NCBI GenBank assembly: GCA_948146395.1 | Contig: OX411552.1 | Location: forward strand, 56,222,399 to 56,286,398 | Length of the DNA stretch: 64,000 nt | Direction of reading: 5' to 3' | DNA from: Fragum whitleyi | Lineage: Eukaryota > Mollusca > Bivalvia > Cardiida > Cardiidae | In this document: in pieces, positions 10,180-22,119 of the stretch | Layout of the letters: the number at the start of each line of letters is the position of its first letter | Position numbering within the stretch: position 1 is the stretch's first letter | Notes under the pieces: model-generated | What the model saw: the letters and a program-made list of their open reading frames with translations, nothing else | Database searches by the model: none | What the model was told of the DNA's origin: nothing | Program-made: the position numbers and the translations under genes

Positions 10180-12800
10180 TTATTTTGTATACAGAGGGTT
10201 TTCTTTATCACATTCAAAGAGTATATGGATTATCGCTTCTTCCCTCGAATTGCAAAAAGTGCTTACATTTGTGTCAGATATTTCTATTGTATGAAAAAAC
10301 AGTTCAGTTAGTAGGATTTTATGAAGGATTCTTATCTGAAGCCATCTTAAATAAGTGTCGTGTGTAATTTTGAAGCAATTTGAAAATAGAATTTTCCAAT
10401 TGATATTCATGTCGTTAAATATTGATTGTCATCTTTGTACCCGTTGGTATTTCAACATTTTTTTTTTATTAAGGTTGAGTAAACATATCTGTTTGTGTTT
10501 GGCTTAGTAAACAAGGGGGTTAAGTAGACTATCACACTTGGGTTATGTACCTAAGCCAGTTCTGAATGATTGCTTTCGATCTTTCTTTTAAATGAATGAG
10601 TTTATTGCATTTCTTATGCTAAAGTATTATAGGAACTTTATTTTTCCTTACGTGATATTGTATAATTTGACTATGTGTTTAGAATCGATTAATAACTCAT
10701 TATTAAAGAAAATAGGTAGATGTATTAATTGATTCAAGTTTTCAATTTTGATTTTATTAATAGATAATTCATAAGCATCCAATACGTCAACCAAAAAGTC
10801 TTTTTTAATATCTGTCTTTTTTGTTGCACAATATGCAGGTCCAAAGTTAAAATGTTTATTCATATCGATTTGTAAATTAGCTACTTATTAACAAGAACTG
10901 CCACTTTGCAGTATTAAGCTTTTCAACCATTTGATTTTCATACAGTATATGAAGTTCGTAATATCAAGAATTTTAAGACCGCCTTTATCAAAATCTTTTA
11001 TCGCAATTTTCGATTTTATTTTTGGCCTTGCGTTCCAAAAAAATTCATGGAAAGTTTTTCACACGTTTTCAGAGTCTTCTGGTGGTGATGGAAAGCTTAT
11101 AAAAAGATGGTTCATAGTTGGAATTATAAGAGATTTGATAACTACTATTTTGCCAAATGGCGCTAATTAACGTCTTTTCCAAAATGATAAAATTCTCTTC
11201 ATGTTATTGAATTCATCGTCAAAGTTGAGTTTTTCCAATATTTTCCAAATTTACATCACTGGTAATTCCGAGTAGTTTGAACAATGTATCTCCCCAAGAT
11301 AATTTCTACTTAATTTGATCGAGCAAGTACTTTTCTTCATGCAACAAATCCATATTAATTTCGTTTTGTCAACATTGGATTTTAGGTCGGATGATTCCGG
11401 GAAATTATTCAGAATATCAAGAACAGTATTCAATGATTTATCGGCCCAATCTAAAAGAAGTGGGGTATCATCAGCAAATTATGAAATCAAAAATTCCTCA
11501 TCATCAATCTTTATACCTGAAATATCCTTGCGTTGTTTTATTTTAAGATATGATATTTGGGAACAGAGAAAAATATATATGAGGATATAGGATTGCCTTG
11601 TCTGCAGCCTCTTTTAATTGAAAAATTGTCAGAAAGAAATCCGTTTAATTGTACACAAACTTCTGTATTACGTAAAATTAGTTTTATCCATTTGATACTA
11701 TTTTTACCGAAATTTAAGAATTGAAACGTTTTTCTATAAATTTGTATGACAGCGAATCAAACGCTTTTTCGAAGTCTATCAGCATTAAAATACCAGGGAT
11801 TTTATTTTCTTCACAATATTTCATAATATCGTAAACTATTCTTGTGTTTTCACCAATAAAACGGCCTTTTATTTGTGATACTTCATGAAATGTTAATTGT
11901 CCTTCGAGAGAACTTGATTGGTCTTCATTTAATCTGTTATGTTGGGTATTTTGAGTTCATGATTGAGATCTATATTTGTATTCGAATTGCGTTCATCACA
12001 AAAGTTTGCATAATATAGTTTAACTTCATACAAAATTTCACTTTGTGAATATTATTTTGATCCGTTCTCTTTTTCGATAAAGAATATATTTTTTCTTTTG
12101 AACATGTTGTTTTTCAAGATTAATAAAGAAATTTGTTACCCGTCCATTGCGTCATTCAGTTGCGACTTAGATCTTATAAATTACCCTTTCAATTTAACAG
12201 TCAAGCTCATTTTTTTTAATTTTGAAGTGCCTCTTTATTAGATTCGTTTAATTTTATTTCTATTGCCTGTATCTTAGAGGCTAAATTCATTTTATTATTA
12301 TTTCTTTGTTTTTGCTTAAATGCGGGGAATGAAATAGTCTTTCTGCGGATTTCCATCAAAGCAGTTCGAAGATTAGTAGGTCCTATATAACTTATTTAAT
12401 CTCTAATCATCCATTTCTAAAACTTTATGATGGTCGTAAACTGGTAAGAAGTACTACAAAATTATATCATCTTTTTTTCATTAGTACATTTTAGATAGTC
12501 TTGGTCATTAAACAACGAGTGGTTGACTTTCCAATATTCTTTACCATGTTAAAAAGAGCATGAATTTAGTTCTAAAAATATAATAGAGTAATCAGTTTTA
12601 TAACTTATGTCTACATTACAGATTTGTACGTGATCAAGAATTGTTTAGTTGAGAAGAAAAAAATCTAGTTGCCTTGTTGTATCGGATGAAGTCGTTTCCA
12701 TGTGTATCGTTTCTCCTCACCGTGTTTTTCTCTGAAGGGATCAACCAAATTTCGACATTTTATTTGATCTTCAATAATTTTTTGAATACAGTTGCTCCAC
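10180..12800 (-). mobile_element. Degenerate L1-like non-LTR retrotransposon (LINE)
   Basis: Read on the minus strand in shifting frames, the pieces fall in LINE order. An endonuclease C-terminus near 12650-12790 carries KRYTWKRLHP, LDFFLLN and then DYSIIFLEL. An RT core near 11770 carries ILMLIDFEKAFDSLSYKF. A catalytic FADDT near 11480, preceded by a stop, is followed by NVDKTKLIWIC. Near 10200-10400 is a C-terminal zinc-knuckle-like region (WLQIRILHKIL ... STFCNSREEAIIHILFEC). Many stops and frameshifts make it dead. It sits in intron 3 of gene A, in the same orientation as the gene. Confidence 0.8.
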
Positions 12801-12859
12801 AAAATATGGCACAATGATTACTAATTACTTACTAATTACTAAGTCACATTGATGAACCA

Positions 12860-12960
12860 AATTGAAATTGAAAACATGAAAGAAGGGGCCTTTATGACAA
12901 TTTCTTTAAACTTTGTGAGCCAATCACTAATTAAATGACCTTCATCTATGTGAAATATAG
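12860..12960 (-). repeat. Small remnant of a hairpin-family monomer
   Basis: GAAGGGGCCTTTATGACAAT is the same signature as in the 2091-3276 element, followed by degenerate sequence. Confidence 0.4.
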
Positions 12961-13731
12961 GAAAATCATTTGTCTTGCTGATAGGTTGAGATTACATCGA
13001 TCTAGTGTTACACAAAATAAGCATTAATATTGTCCCTGTGAATATTTTGAGAAAAAGCCACCAAAGGTCAAAATTATTTTGTGACCTTAAACTCTATTTA
13101 AAATACATAGTATGTAAAAACCTTGTCTGGCTGATAACTTTGGAAAATTTGAGCTTGGGTCATCAAATTTTGCACACACATTCAACTTCAGCTTTCGATG
13201 ACCCATTTTGATTTCTAAACAGATCAAGCAAAGGCATTCTTTTAGGAAGGATTTGAACGATACGATATAGTTAAAAAACATGAAAGGTCGAATAGAGACT
13301 GAGGTAGCGGTCACGGAGGTTGGCAGGTATACTGATCTTATACTTCATTAACGAAATTTTATTCAAGAAGAGAGTTTTATCATAAAGTGCACTATTTTGT
13401 CTCTCTTTTTTAGGGTCGTTTGTTACTTTTTGCTGTATTAAAAAATTTAAAATAATCAGGACCTGCAATATCTATCAATTATACGATTTTATTACTTTTG
13501 CTATCGTCGATGTTGTAATCGTCGTCGTCGTGCGGAAACTTGAAGTTCTACTGAAGGTATTCACTTGACACACATGCCCACCATCAAAATAGCAAAATAT
13601 ACTATCAAGGGGGATAACTCTAGATGTATATTGTGCAAAAAATGCCCCGTTTTCGACTCAGATCTTTTTCACCATCCAGTACTCAACTGCCAAGAATAGG
13701 CACCAGTATGCAGTTCTCATGTTCATACATA
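12961..13731. other. Intron sequence, nothing firm recognised
   Basis: AT-rich, with short overlapping open frames on both strands that lack domain signals. Confidence 0.45.
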
Positions 13732-15152
13732 CGAGGGTTGTCCAGAAAGTTCGTAGACATCGTCTAGTATATAAAAACTATATATTGAGGGTTATTTTAC
13801 ATTACACGTCAATATCCAATATCATTCAAAGAGCCGTTATGCAAATTTTTAAGGAAATTCTCTAATAACTAATGAAATTACATGGCATTTTGTAAAGGCA
13901 TGTTAGTTGTCGCGGAGCACAAAAACGGTGTAACGCACAATCTGACGTCGATGTATAAATTCGGCTTCTTTTAATCGAATCTATTAAAGTACCAATTACA
14001 ATTATTTATCGATGGTTTGCCTATATTTAACCTAGCGTTTGTAATATGTCATGTTTATAAAAGTGCAAGCCTTGTCCACTTTTAGAAAAAAATGTTTGTT
14101 GCTTATAACCAAAGAAAAAAATTAACACCAACTTTTGCCGCTTCGTTTTGCAACTTAAAACAGTAATCCAGAAATTAAAGAATTCGACTGAATTTAAAGG
14201 TACAATAAATGTTCCAATCAATGCTGGTAGTTGAGGCAAATAAAGGTCATGTGTATCCCGGATTACGGTAGTCTTGTAACAATCGTTTTCTTAAAAAAAC
14301 ATGCCAAAAACGCTCAAGACTCATTTGTCTGTATTGTTCAATTATCTAAATGCATTTTTTCTGTCATGAAAAAATAGATAGATAAATAAAAAAAATGAAT
14401 AAATAAACAAAATAAAATAGATTAAAAAAAAACTATTCATAAAGTGTTTTTGACTATCATCTTTTCCAACTGTCCAATTATTTTGCAGAAGAGCTCTTCA
14501 ACAACTCTCAAACTTTGTTCTTTCGTCTTAATGACGTTCCCAGCTAAAACGCATTAAAGCAGCTTTGCTGAAAAAAAAACTGAAAAAATATTATTACATG
14601 TTATTTATGGAAATTTTCAACTGAAAATTACCATGCGTTGAGAAGCATTGGCAATTTGTTCCTGTAAATGTTATAAAAGGTCCAGAGGTATATTTCTTCG
14701 CGTTTTCCGGATTCTACAGAAATATTTAGATTAGACGCTGCTCCGCCGCAACGTCTGGCGGCGTCATTTTCCGTTACATTTCAAGCAAGGTTTACTATAT
14801 TCTTTATTCATTCGAATATTTAGGAAGAGATCACCTTGAAAATATTACAAGATAAAACTCACAAATTGGGCACAATAAAAACATGTTAATTTGGAATATT
14901 CTCAAAGATAATACCCTTGAATATGTATTCGATCGTTATTGACAAACGTTAATAATTTCGACGTGCTCCGGGTACCGCTAGGTTGGGTTGCTAAGGCAAC
15001 TGCCATATACATGTCCATAAAAAATCTGAGCATTTTTCTTCGGGTATGAAGTCAGAGATATTTAGGGTAGCGATTAACATTAGAATTATGAATAAAACGG
15101 AAGTTATTTATGAGAATTTCAGACTGTCTACGAACTTTCCGGACAACCCTCG
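13732..15152. mobile_element. Mariner-type ITR element, about 1.42 kb, no intact transposase
   Basis: The left end CGAGGGTTGTCCAGAAAGTT then CGTAGACA is mirrored by TGTCTACGAACTTTC then CGGACAACCCTCG at the right end. Both sides are flanked by TA, the target site of Tc1/mariner elements. The length is right for mariner, but no transposase motif or long frame was found inside; the longest open frame is 70 codons near 14027-14239. It is non-autonomous or eroded, in intron 3 of gene A. Confidence 0.7.
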
Positions 15153-15159
15153 TATATTA

Positions 15160-16030
15160 GCTACATTCTGCTTATTATCAACAAGATTATCAAAAATCAC
15201 TAAATTTCTTATTTGCAGATGACAGATTAATTAGTGAGGTCATATATCGCAAAACAATTGTTTATGTTAACCCCAGTAACATAATCATTCCCTGTCTATT
15301 TTAACTAAAAAATGAAATTTTCTTTAGTAAATCTTTTGCAGGCTGGGAAAAGAAGCCTACTTGATTAAGAATGGAAAAATATAAGTATACAATTTGGTCA
15401 CAATATGAAGTGAATTGAAGATGATGATAAGATATAGTTTTCTGTCAAAGATAATAAAAATAAAACCACTTTCAGATTGATTATTGTATGTCATGAGAGA
15501 AAAGGGAATTCCACAATTCATACACAACAATAAACTTTCATGGGGAACTTCAAAGAGTGCAAACTCTATGATAGAGTCACATTTTGTCAACACCTTGGTA
15601 TATGGAAAAAGAATCGTTATAAACGCCTCTTACCTATACTTGTACGATTAATCTCAGAAATATAACTTTTTTTAAAAAACAAAGAAATGCAGAAGAAAAA
15701 CGACATTGGAAATGGTCAAGTTCGTAATTGTATGAATCGTATCGTTTTTCAATCGTGCATTTATGAGGGCTGGATTTGTTGGTACCGCAAAGTTTTGTTG
15801 TGCTGAAAAAATTAAGTAACGAACCCACCAAATAGTGGCAAAAGAAGTACATTTCGGAAGTACAGTTCATCACTACTTAAATAATGACGTGCTAATTGTA
15901 GATGATCATTTTTGATTTTGAAATTAATCACTCAATTCACTCGGAGACCTTGAAGTTTGTTAAATTTGGGTAACATTTTGTCCGGTTGATAACGTCAGAT
16001 CAAACAGAGCTTTACAAAGATTTGACAACA
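15160..16030. other. AT-rich intron sequence, nothing recognised
   Basis: I see no repeat ends, splice-supported exons or RNA motifs. Confidence 0.45.
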
Positions 16031-17103
16031 TGATCTAGTTATCTAAAATGACTAGACCCGATTTTTAATTTCGCTTTATTTTGAACAACATTATCCCTGT
16101 TACAAGGTATTTGAGACAAAAATGTTGCCCCATTGACGTACACATTCTTTTCTAAACGTTAACCCTGCGTCCTAGTTTTTGAACCCACCATATTCAAATT
16201 CAAACACATCAGACGTATCGTGTTGACCATGTTTCAGGACATTTAAGCAGAAGCGTGTGGCCTCTTAATAGCGCACAATGTAATAATAAATTTAAACCTT
16301 TTTATTCATTTTTAAACCTTTTTATTCATTTTTGACACACCTTGACCTAAATTTAAGTTGCCGGACACACCAGGAACACAAAGACCCTGGCCAAATTTCA
16401 AGGCGTTTGGGCCAAAACTGTGGCCTCTAGAGTGCACACAAGATTTATCCAATTTTCCTCATTTTTGACCCCACTTGATGCATTTTCAAACTTGACCAAG
16501 GTGTCATGAAGATAACCATTCTGAACAGGTTTCAGAACATGTTGGCCAAACAATAAGGCATCTATAGTGCACACAATATTTTCTAAAATTTAACTTCATT
16601 CATGACCCCACTTTACCCATTTAAAATTTGACGGAGATTTCGTGTAGAAAAATATTCTGACGAAGGATAAAGAAATTTGAGCCGAACAAGTGGTGTATAA
16701 ATGGCACACAATGTTATCATATATATAAGGTTAGACCATTTTCTTCATTTTTGACCCTACTTGATCCATTTTAGATTTGATCGAAATTTCAAGTCGACAC
16801 ATATTCTGACAAAGTTTCATGACATTTCAAGCAACAATTATGGCATCTAGAGTACTAACAAGGTTTTTCTTAGATTTAACAGGTTGACCTCATTTTGGCC
16901 CCATTTGACCCATTCTCGAACTTGACTGGGATTACATGTAGAAAACATTTTGACCAAGGTTCAAGGCATTTTAGCCAAAGATGTAGCCTCTTGAGTGCAC
17001 ACAAGATGTTGAAGGATAACGGACGTGACACGACGGACACCAGAAAACGGACGCCGCTTGATAAAAAAAAGCTATCAAGGAGCATTTCGTGCTCAGGTGA
17101 GCT
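16030..17103 (+). mobile_element. Hairpin-ended element, GTGGCCTCTAGAGTGCACAC subfamily, one end
   Basis: About six degenerate units of roughly 140 bp contain TTTTTGACCCCACTTGA, TTGACCAAGG and GTGGCCTCTAGAGTGCACAC. It ends GGAGCATTTCGTGCTCAGGT then GAGCT, the usual GAGCAC-type hairpin end. A short direct duplication TTTAAACCTTTTTATTCATT lies near 16290-16330. The opposite GGACC-hairpin end is not visible. Confidence 0.65.
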
Positions 17104-17362
17104 AAGACTAGATTTGTCGCAAAATACCATCCCATCAACAGCGCTTTGTTCTTGTTTTATAAACAGTTTTCGGAACAATTTTGGTTATTACCTTGAACTG
17201 TGTCCTTTATTGAGACATGGACATAACTTCTATAAAGTTTTATGGTTTAAGTTTACTTTGTTCTTAAGTAAAATTCAGAGACTTAAAAAACAGACGGCTA
17301 AAACCAATTTACTCTCCTCAACTTAAAAAGTGGTGATATGAAAAAGGCGATACTGTACTTAC

Positions 17363-17591
17363 TTATAAGTAAATGCTACGTCATCTATCACAATACTTTC
17401 ACTGTAAGTACATGAAGCCTTATCATCTATTGTTTCCCACTGTGTGGCATCGGTACACGCCATTGAATATGCTGGTTGAAAGCTATCGATCTCGTGATTA
17501 TAACAAGACGTTCTGATAATGACTTTCCCATTTGTTGTAAACACGTTACCTGATCTACTGAAATTACTTGTAATCCATGGCTTTCCACACG
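17363..17591 (-). CDS. Gene A exon 3: sushi/CCP-like domain
   Basis: Internal exon of 229 nt, with acceptor CCAATTTATAG before 17591 and donor TATAA|GTAAGT at 17363. The peptide starts (A)CGKPWITSNFS and contains TSCYNHEID, SMACTDATQWE and ASCTYSES. The four cysteines and the W between the third and fourth fit a sushi (CCP) module, although the spacing is looser than the textbook domain. Gene B exon 3 (44212-44452) matches it over the full length, with a four-codon insertion in B. Confidence 0.75.
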
Positions 17592-17899
17592 CTATAAATT
17601 GGAGAAAAGAAAATAGTTCTGGTGAGTAAAATTGATTGAAGTTCTTTTTTCCGTCTATTAAATACCATACATAATGATAAAAGAATAGTTGTTTCATACT
17701 GTTATTGAGTGTATTGACCTCACATGTCAGTAAAAATGAAACGCTTGTTAATATACTGTTAATTTTCAATATACTTGTATATATTAAAATTTACTAATTA
17801 TGTAAGACTAGATGTTTATTCCCATGTCCATCTAAAAATAAACTGTTTTATCGTTTTCAGTATCTTGTTTAATGCATCCAAAATCAATGGTACCCTTTC

Positions 17900-18904
17900 T
17901 TATGACAAGACAAACGTGCTGAACAAGTGTGAGAAAGATTAAGCCAATCTTGCGGCCTCTAGAATGACAATAAGGACATTTAAATTTGATTTGAATTGGG
18001 GTTTTACGTCGCTTTCAACAATCTCTCGGTTATATCGCGACGACTGGAGCACCTAACGATGGATTCCTGGTATTTCTCACACAAGTACTACCACCACATC
18101 CCTCTTCTAGCCTCCAGTTGCTATTCTACATAGGTTTACGGTTATCTAGTTAAAATTATGATCTTTGGAGTGGAATCAAGAAAATTGTCGTTTAGAATAA
18201 TTTCCTTTGACATAAAAAAGAAAAAAAAGAAAGCTACCTAAATCAAAGGGGTTAGACACACAATTTGAGGAAGTTTTCGAAATATTGAGCTTATATTGTG
18301 ACCTCTAGAGTGGTTATAAGACAATTGGCTATAAAGTATCTTTGTCTTTGGCGTAAGTCGGATTGCAACCAAAAATCAATAGGGTTCTTCCTTAAGGCTC
18401 GCAAAATATCATGATAAAGTTTGAGAAAGATCGAGCTAAAACTGTGGCATCCATGGGGGAATTAAGATTTGACCTTTTGACCACTTTCTAGCCCCACTTG
18501 ACTGTCATGTTCTCTACTATTTTGAACTGAACGAGCATAACCTAAGTATCATATCTTTGAAGTTTGACTTAGTTTCAGAGGAAAGATTTAACCTGAACTT
18601 TTTACCAAATTTGACTCCGATTTCTTAATCCTTGAAATAATTTTGAAAAGCATGAATGAAGAATCACAGTTTGGGCAAATTCAGTACTTTCAGAGGGTAT
18701 TTTTTTCCATAAGATTTCATCTTTTTGACAACGATTCAAATTGAAGATTTTTGAAAATACAAAGCCTAAGGATAATATGTGTCAAGTTTGGTTTAAGTCT
18801 TCCCGGCAATTTCGGAGCAGAAAATGTCATATTTGTTGACAGACGGACAGCGGACATTAATCGCTCACTAAGCTGACCTTGAGCATTTCGTGCTCAGGTG
18901 AGCA
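17900..18904 (+). mobile_element. Hairpin-family element interrupted by a SINE
   Basis: Monomer pieces (GCGGCCTCTAGAATGACAAT; GTGACCTCTAGAGTGGTTAT) resume after the SINE fragment at 17978-18148. The element ends CCTTGAGCATTTCGTGCTCA then GGTGAGC at 18903. It lies in intron 2 of gene A. Confidence 0.6.
17978..18148 (-). mobile_element. Partial molluscan SINE, reverse orientation
   Basis: It is the reverse complement of the body at 7797-8100: GTTTTACGTCGCTTTCAACA, GACTGGAGCACCTAACGATG, GGTATTTCTCACACAAGTAC and CATAGGTTTACGG. The tRNA head is missing. It is inserted within a hairpin-family element. Confidence 0.65.
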
Positions 18905-18999
18905 AAAAGTGATCTCACAGATGCGATAGACAAGTCTATCCATGATTGCGTTTCGCAAAAGAAACCAAAGTCAGCCAAGAAAAAATAGAAGACTTATAC

Positions 19000-19090
19000 C
19001 GTAACTACTACATGTCCCGGTAACGTAGTTTTCCTTATAGCTCCTGTCACTTGAAATATTCCGACATGGACTGTTTTCCACTGTAAACAC
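19000..19090 (-). CDS. Gene A exon 2: short two-cysteine linker exon
   Basis: Small exon of 91 nt, too short to stand out as an ORF, found by its match to gene B exon 2. The acceptor is GTTTGAAG before 19090 and the donor is TTACG|GTATAA at 19000. The peptide is VFTVENSPCRNISSD followed by RSYKENYVTGTCSSY. It carries two cysteines and an N-glycosylation sequon (NIS). It is phase 0 in and phase 1 out, matching its neighbours. The terminus of a repeat element begins only about 11 nt upstream of the acceptor. Confidence 0.68.
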
Positions 19091-19101
19091 CTTCAAACGA
19101 T

Positions 19102-20640
19102 AAACAAGAGGACCATGATGGTCCTAGATCGCTCGCCTTAGTCTATTTGACCCCTGGGACTCACATCAATTAAATAAACAGATGTCATAAAGAAGTAAAT
19201 ATAAAACCAAGTTTCATGAAGTTTGGACCAAAAAATGACTAGCCTCTAGCGCGTAACATGTGAATAATCATTAAGACCCTTTTTCAGGTGATATGGCATG
19301 GGTCCATCAAATTTTCAATGGGGTTCATCCTTGTGGCCTGGCCAACATATTGACCAAGTTTCATTAAGATTGGACCATATTTGTGGCCTCTAGAGCATAA
19401 ACAAGAAAAATATCATTAAGGCCCCTTTTCCTGTGATATGGTATGGATCCTTGTCATTTTCAATAGGATTCATCCTTGTGACGTTGGCATTATTCTGACC
19501 AAGTTTCATGAAGATTAGGCCATATCTGTGGCCTCAAGAGCCTTAACAAGAAAATTATCATTTAGGCCCCTTTTCCCTTGACATGGCATGGATCCCTCCG
19601 ATTTTCAACCTTTTGACCTGACCAACATTCTGACCAAGTTTCATGAAGATTTGATTATATGTGTGTCCCATAGAGTGTAAACAAGAAAATTGTCAATAAG
19701 GCCCCTTTCCCATGATATGGCATGGATCCTGCTCATTTTCAAAAGGGTTCATCCGTATGACCTGGCCAACATCCTGACTAAGTTTCATGAAGATTGGTCC
19801 ATACTAGTGGCCTATAAGTTGTAAATAAGAAAATTGTCAATAAGGCCGCTTTTTCCTTAATTTTGCATGGATACTACCCATTTTAAATAGGGTTCATCCT
19901 TGTGACCTGACCAACATTCTGACCAAGTTTCATGAAGATTTGATTATATGTGTGTCCCATAGAGTGTAAACAAGAAAATTGTCAATAAAGCCCCTTTTCC
20001 CATATGGCATGGATCCTTCTAATTTTCAATAGTGTTCATCATTGTGACCTGGCCAACATTCTGACTAAGTTTCATGAAATTTGGGTCATATTTGTGGCCT
20101 CTAGAGCGTAAACAAGAAATTGTCAATAAGGCCCCTTTTCCCGTGATATGGCATGGATACTACCCATTTTAAATAGGATTCATCCATGTGACCTGGCCTA
20201 CATTCTGACCAAGCTTCATGAAGATTGGGCCATACTTGTGGCCTATAAGGTGTAAATAAGAAAATTGTCAATAAGGCCGCTTTTCCCTTGATATTGCATG
20301 GATACTACCCATTTTAAATAGGGTTCATCCTTGTGACGTGACCAACATTCTGACCAAGTTTCATGAAGATTGGGCCATACTTGTGGCCTTTAGAGTGTAA
20401 ACAAGAAAATTGTCAATAAGGCTCCCTTTCCCTTGATTTTGCATGGATACTCCCCATTTTCAATAGGGTTCATCCTTGAGACCTGACCAACATTCTGACC
20501 AAGTTTCATGAAGATTGGATCATATTTGTGTCCTCTAGAGTGTAAACACTTAAATTGTTGACGCCGGACGACGAACGACGCACGACGGACATTCAATGAT
20601 CACAAAAGCTTACCTTGAGCACGATGTGCTCAGGTGAGCT
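19102..20640 (+). mobile_element. Full hairpin-ended GCTCACCT element in gene A intron 1
   Basis: The left end is AAACAAGAGGACCATGATGG (palindrome GGACCATgATGGTCC) then GATCGCTCGCC. The right end is TTGAGCACGATGTGCTCAGG then TGAGCT. Inside are eight to nine units of about 160 bp with TTGTGACCTGGCCAACATTC, TGACCAAGTTTCATGAAGAT and AGAAAATTGTCAATAAGGCC. The left terminus stops about 11 nt from the exon 2 acceptor of gene A. Confidence 0.8.
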
Positions 20641-21250
20641 AAAGAACTTTTAGGAACAAAATACCGTTTGAATAATTCCTGAATAAGCTTTAATTACTCA
20701 GAGTAATACTTATTTCTTTTTTTCAGTTTGTTTTCATTAGCATTTCAATGCTTTTTTAACTACATTTATTTATAGCATATAAGTCATTACCTTACACAAT
20801 ACCTTGTCGAAATAGTCGATTTTATAGTCTTTCAAGAAAAGAGCGGTAGTGTTTCAAACATGAAAGTGAAATGTGTTTCTTATATAAAAAAAAAAACGCG
20901 AATATTTTCATTTAAAAATAATTTATATTCCAGCTCTAGTTAAATACCACGCTATCAAAACGCAAACTTCTTGTGTTATATTTCAGCATCTTTGACTACC
21001 ATAATACAGTGTCCTGGAGTCTTTGTTTACAATTATACAATAATCTTCACGGAAATGTTCGGCGCAAAGTAATATTTCTCACCATACCCGACAAAGTGAG
21101 AATTCCTGCTATGCTGTCCGTTTTGATTAAGTTGAAAAATTAGTAAAAATGGCATTTTTCTCATTCCATAGCTCATAAAAAAAAAGTTGTTGTAATGCTA
21201 AATTCAGCCCCAAACAGTGTTCTTTATTCTAGAAGAACATAAGTGTAACA
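20641..21250. other. AT-rich intron sequence, nothing recognised
   Basis: No repeat unit, inverted repeat or exon is supported here. Confidence 0.45.
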
Positions 21251-21279
21251 CAGTTCTTCTAGCGCATGATCCCCCTCTA

Positions 21280-21975
21280 AATTTTCTTTTTTTTTCACGA
21301 AAGTACCACTGGGCATTTTTCAATGGAACTTAGTCAGAATGTTCCTTGGACAAGTCTCTTCAAAAATTGTTTGCGAAATTATGATTGGACCATGTAAATA
21401 TGGGCGTGGTATTTGTTCATCACCAAATCTTTGAACGACACCCCCTCCTGATCTTTGGATGACCCACTTTAGAAATCGTTGGCGAAATTTTTATTGGCCT
21501 ATAAATATCGTTGTGGCAGGGCGTTGCATTTTTCTCTATAACAACATCTCCTCCTCAACCACTGGGATGATTTCAAAACAAAATTGTCAACTTGTTTCCT
21601 CTTTAAAGATTATTCGCGAAATTCTGATAGGCAAATAAATACGGGCGTGGCAGGGCGTGGTATCTTTAACTATAAAAATCTTTGAATGACATCTCCCGTT
21701 TACGCAATAGGCCGATAACAATAAATTGATTGGTCCATAAAAATAGGTGTCAGGATGTGGCATTTGTTACTATAAATCTCTGAACTAATTCTCCTGCTAA
21801 ACCACGAGGCCGAGTTAAAATAAAATTGTTAAAATGTTCCTTGGTTGACTTTCTTCCAAATTGTTCGCGAAATTCTTATTGGCCCATAAATATGGGCGGG
21901 GTTGGGCGTGGCATTTCTCCTCAACTTCATGCGAGGGTCCTATAAAATTAAGGTGAGCGGTTTAGGTCCCCTGTG
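21280..21975 (-). mobile_element. Hairpin-family element, CCCATAAATATGGGCGTGG subfamily, partial
   Basis: Four to five degenerate units contain TTGGCCCATAAATATGGGCG and GGGCGTGGCATTT. It ends AGGTGAGCGGTTTAGGTCCC, a worn version of the usual right terminus. The GAGCAC hairpin end is missing. Confidence 0.6.
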
Positions 21976-21984
21976 TCCGTTTTC

Positions 21985-22100
21985 AGAATGACGTTATTTT
22001 CATAACGAAAATATAATGTTGCCATACGTTATAAGCTATTTAACTGGTGCAGTATCAAAAATATTCAACAGGGTTATTTCACTCCCACGACTTTTGGTCA
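21985..22100 (+). repeat. Dispersed repeat, copy 2 (AAAATATAACGTTGCC family)
   Basis: It matches 1790-1950: ATGACGTTATTTTCATAACG, AAAATATAATGTTGCCAT, AATATTCAACAGGG and TTTCACTCCCACGAC. Confidence 0.45.
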
Positions 22101-22119
22101 TATAGGTGTGTTAACTAGT

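Noticed and set aside
16895..17326. 143-codon plus-strand frame
   Set aside because: Most of it is hairpin-family monomer and terminus sequence. There is no domain or splice support.
19102..20640. Regularly spaced repeats resembling a CRISPR array
   Set aside because: The units are about 160 bp and divergent with no unique spacers, in a clearly eukaryotic intron.
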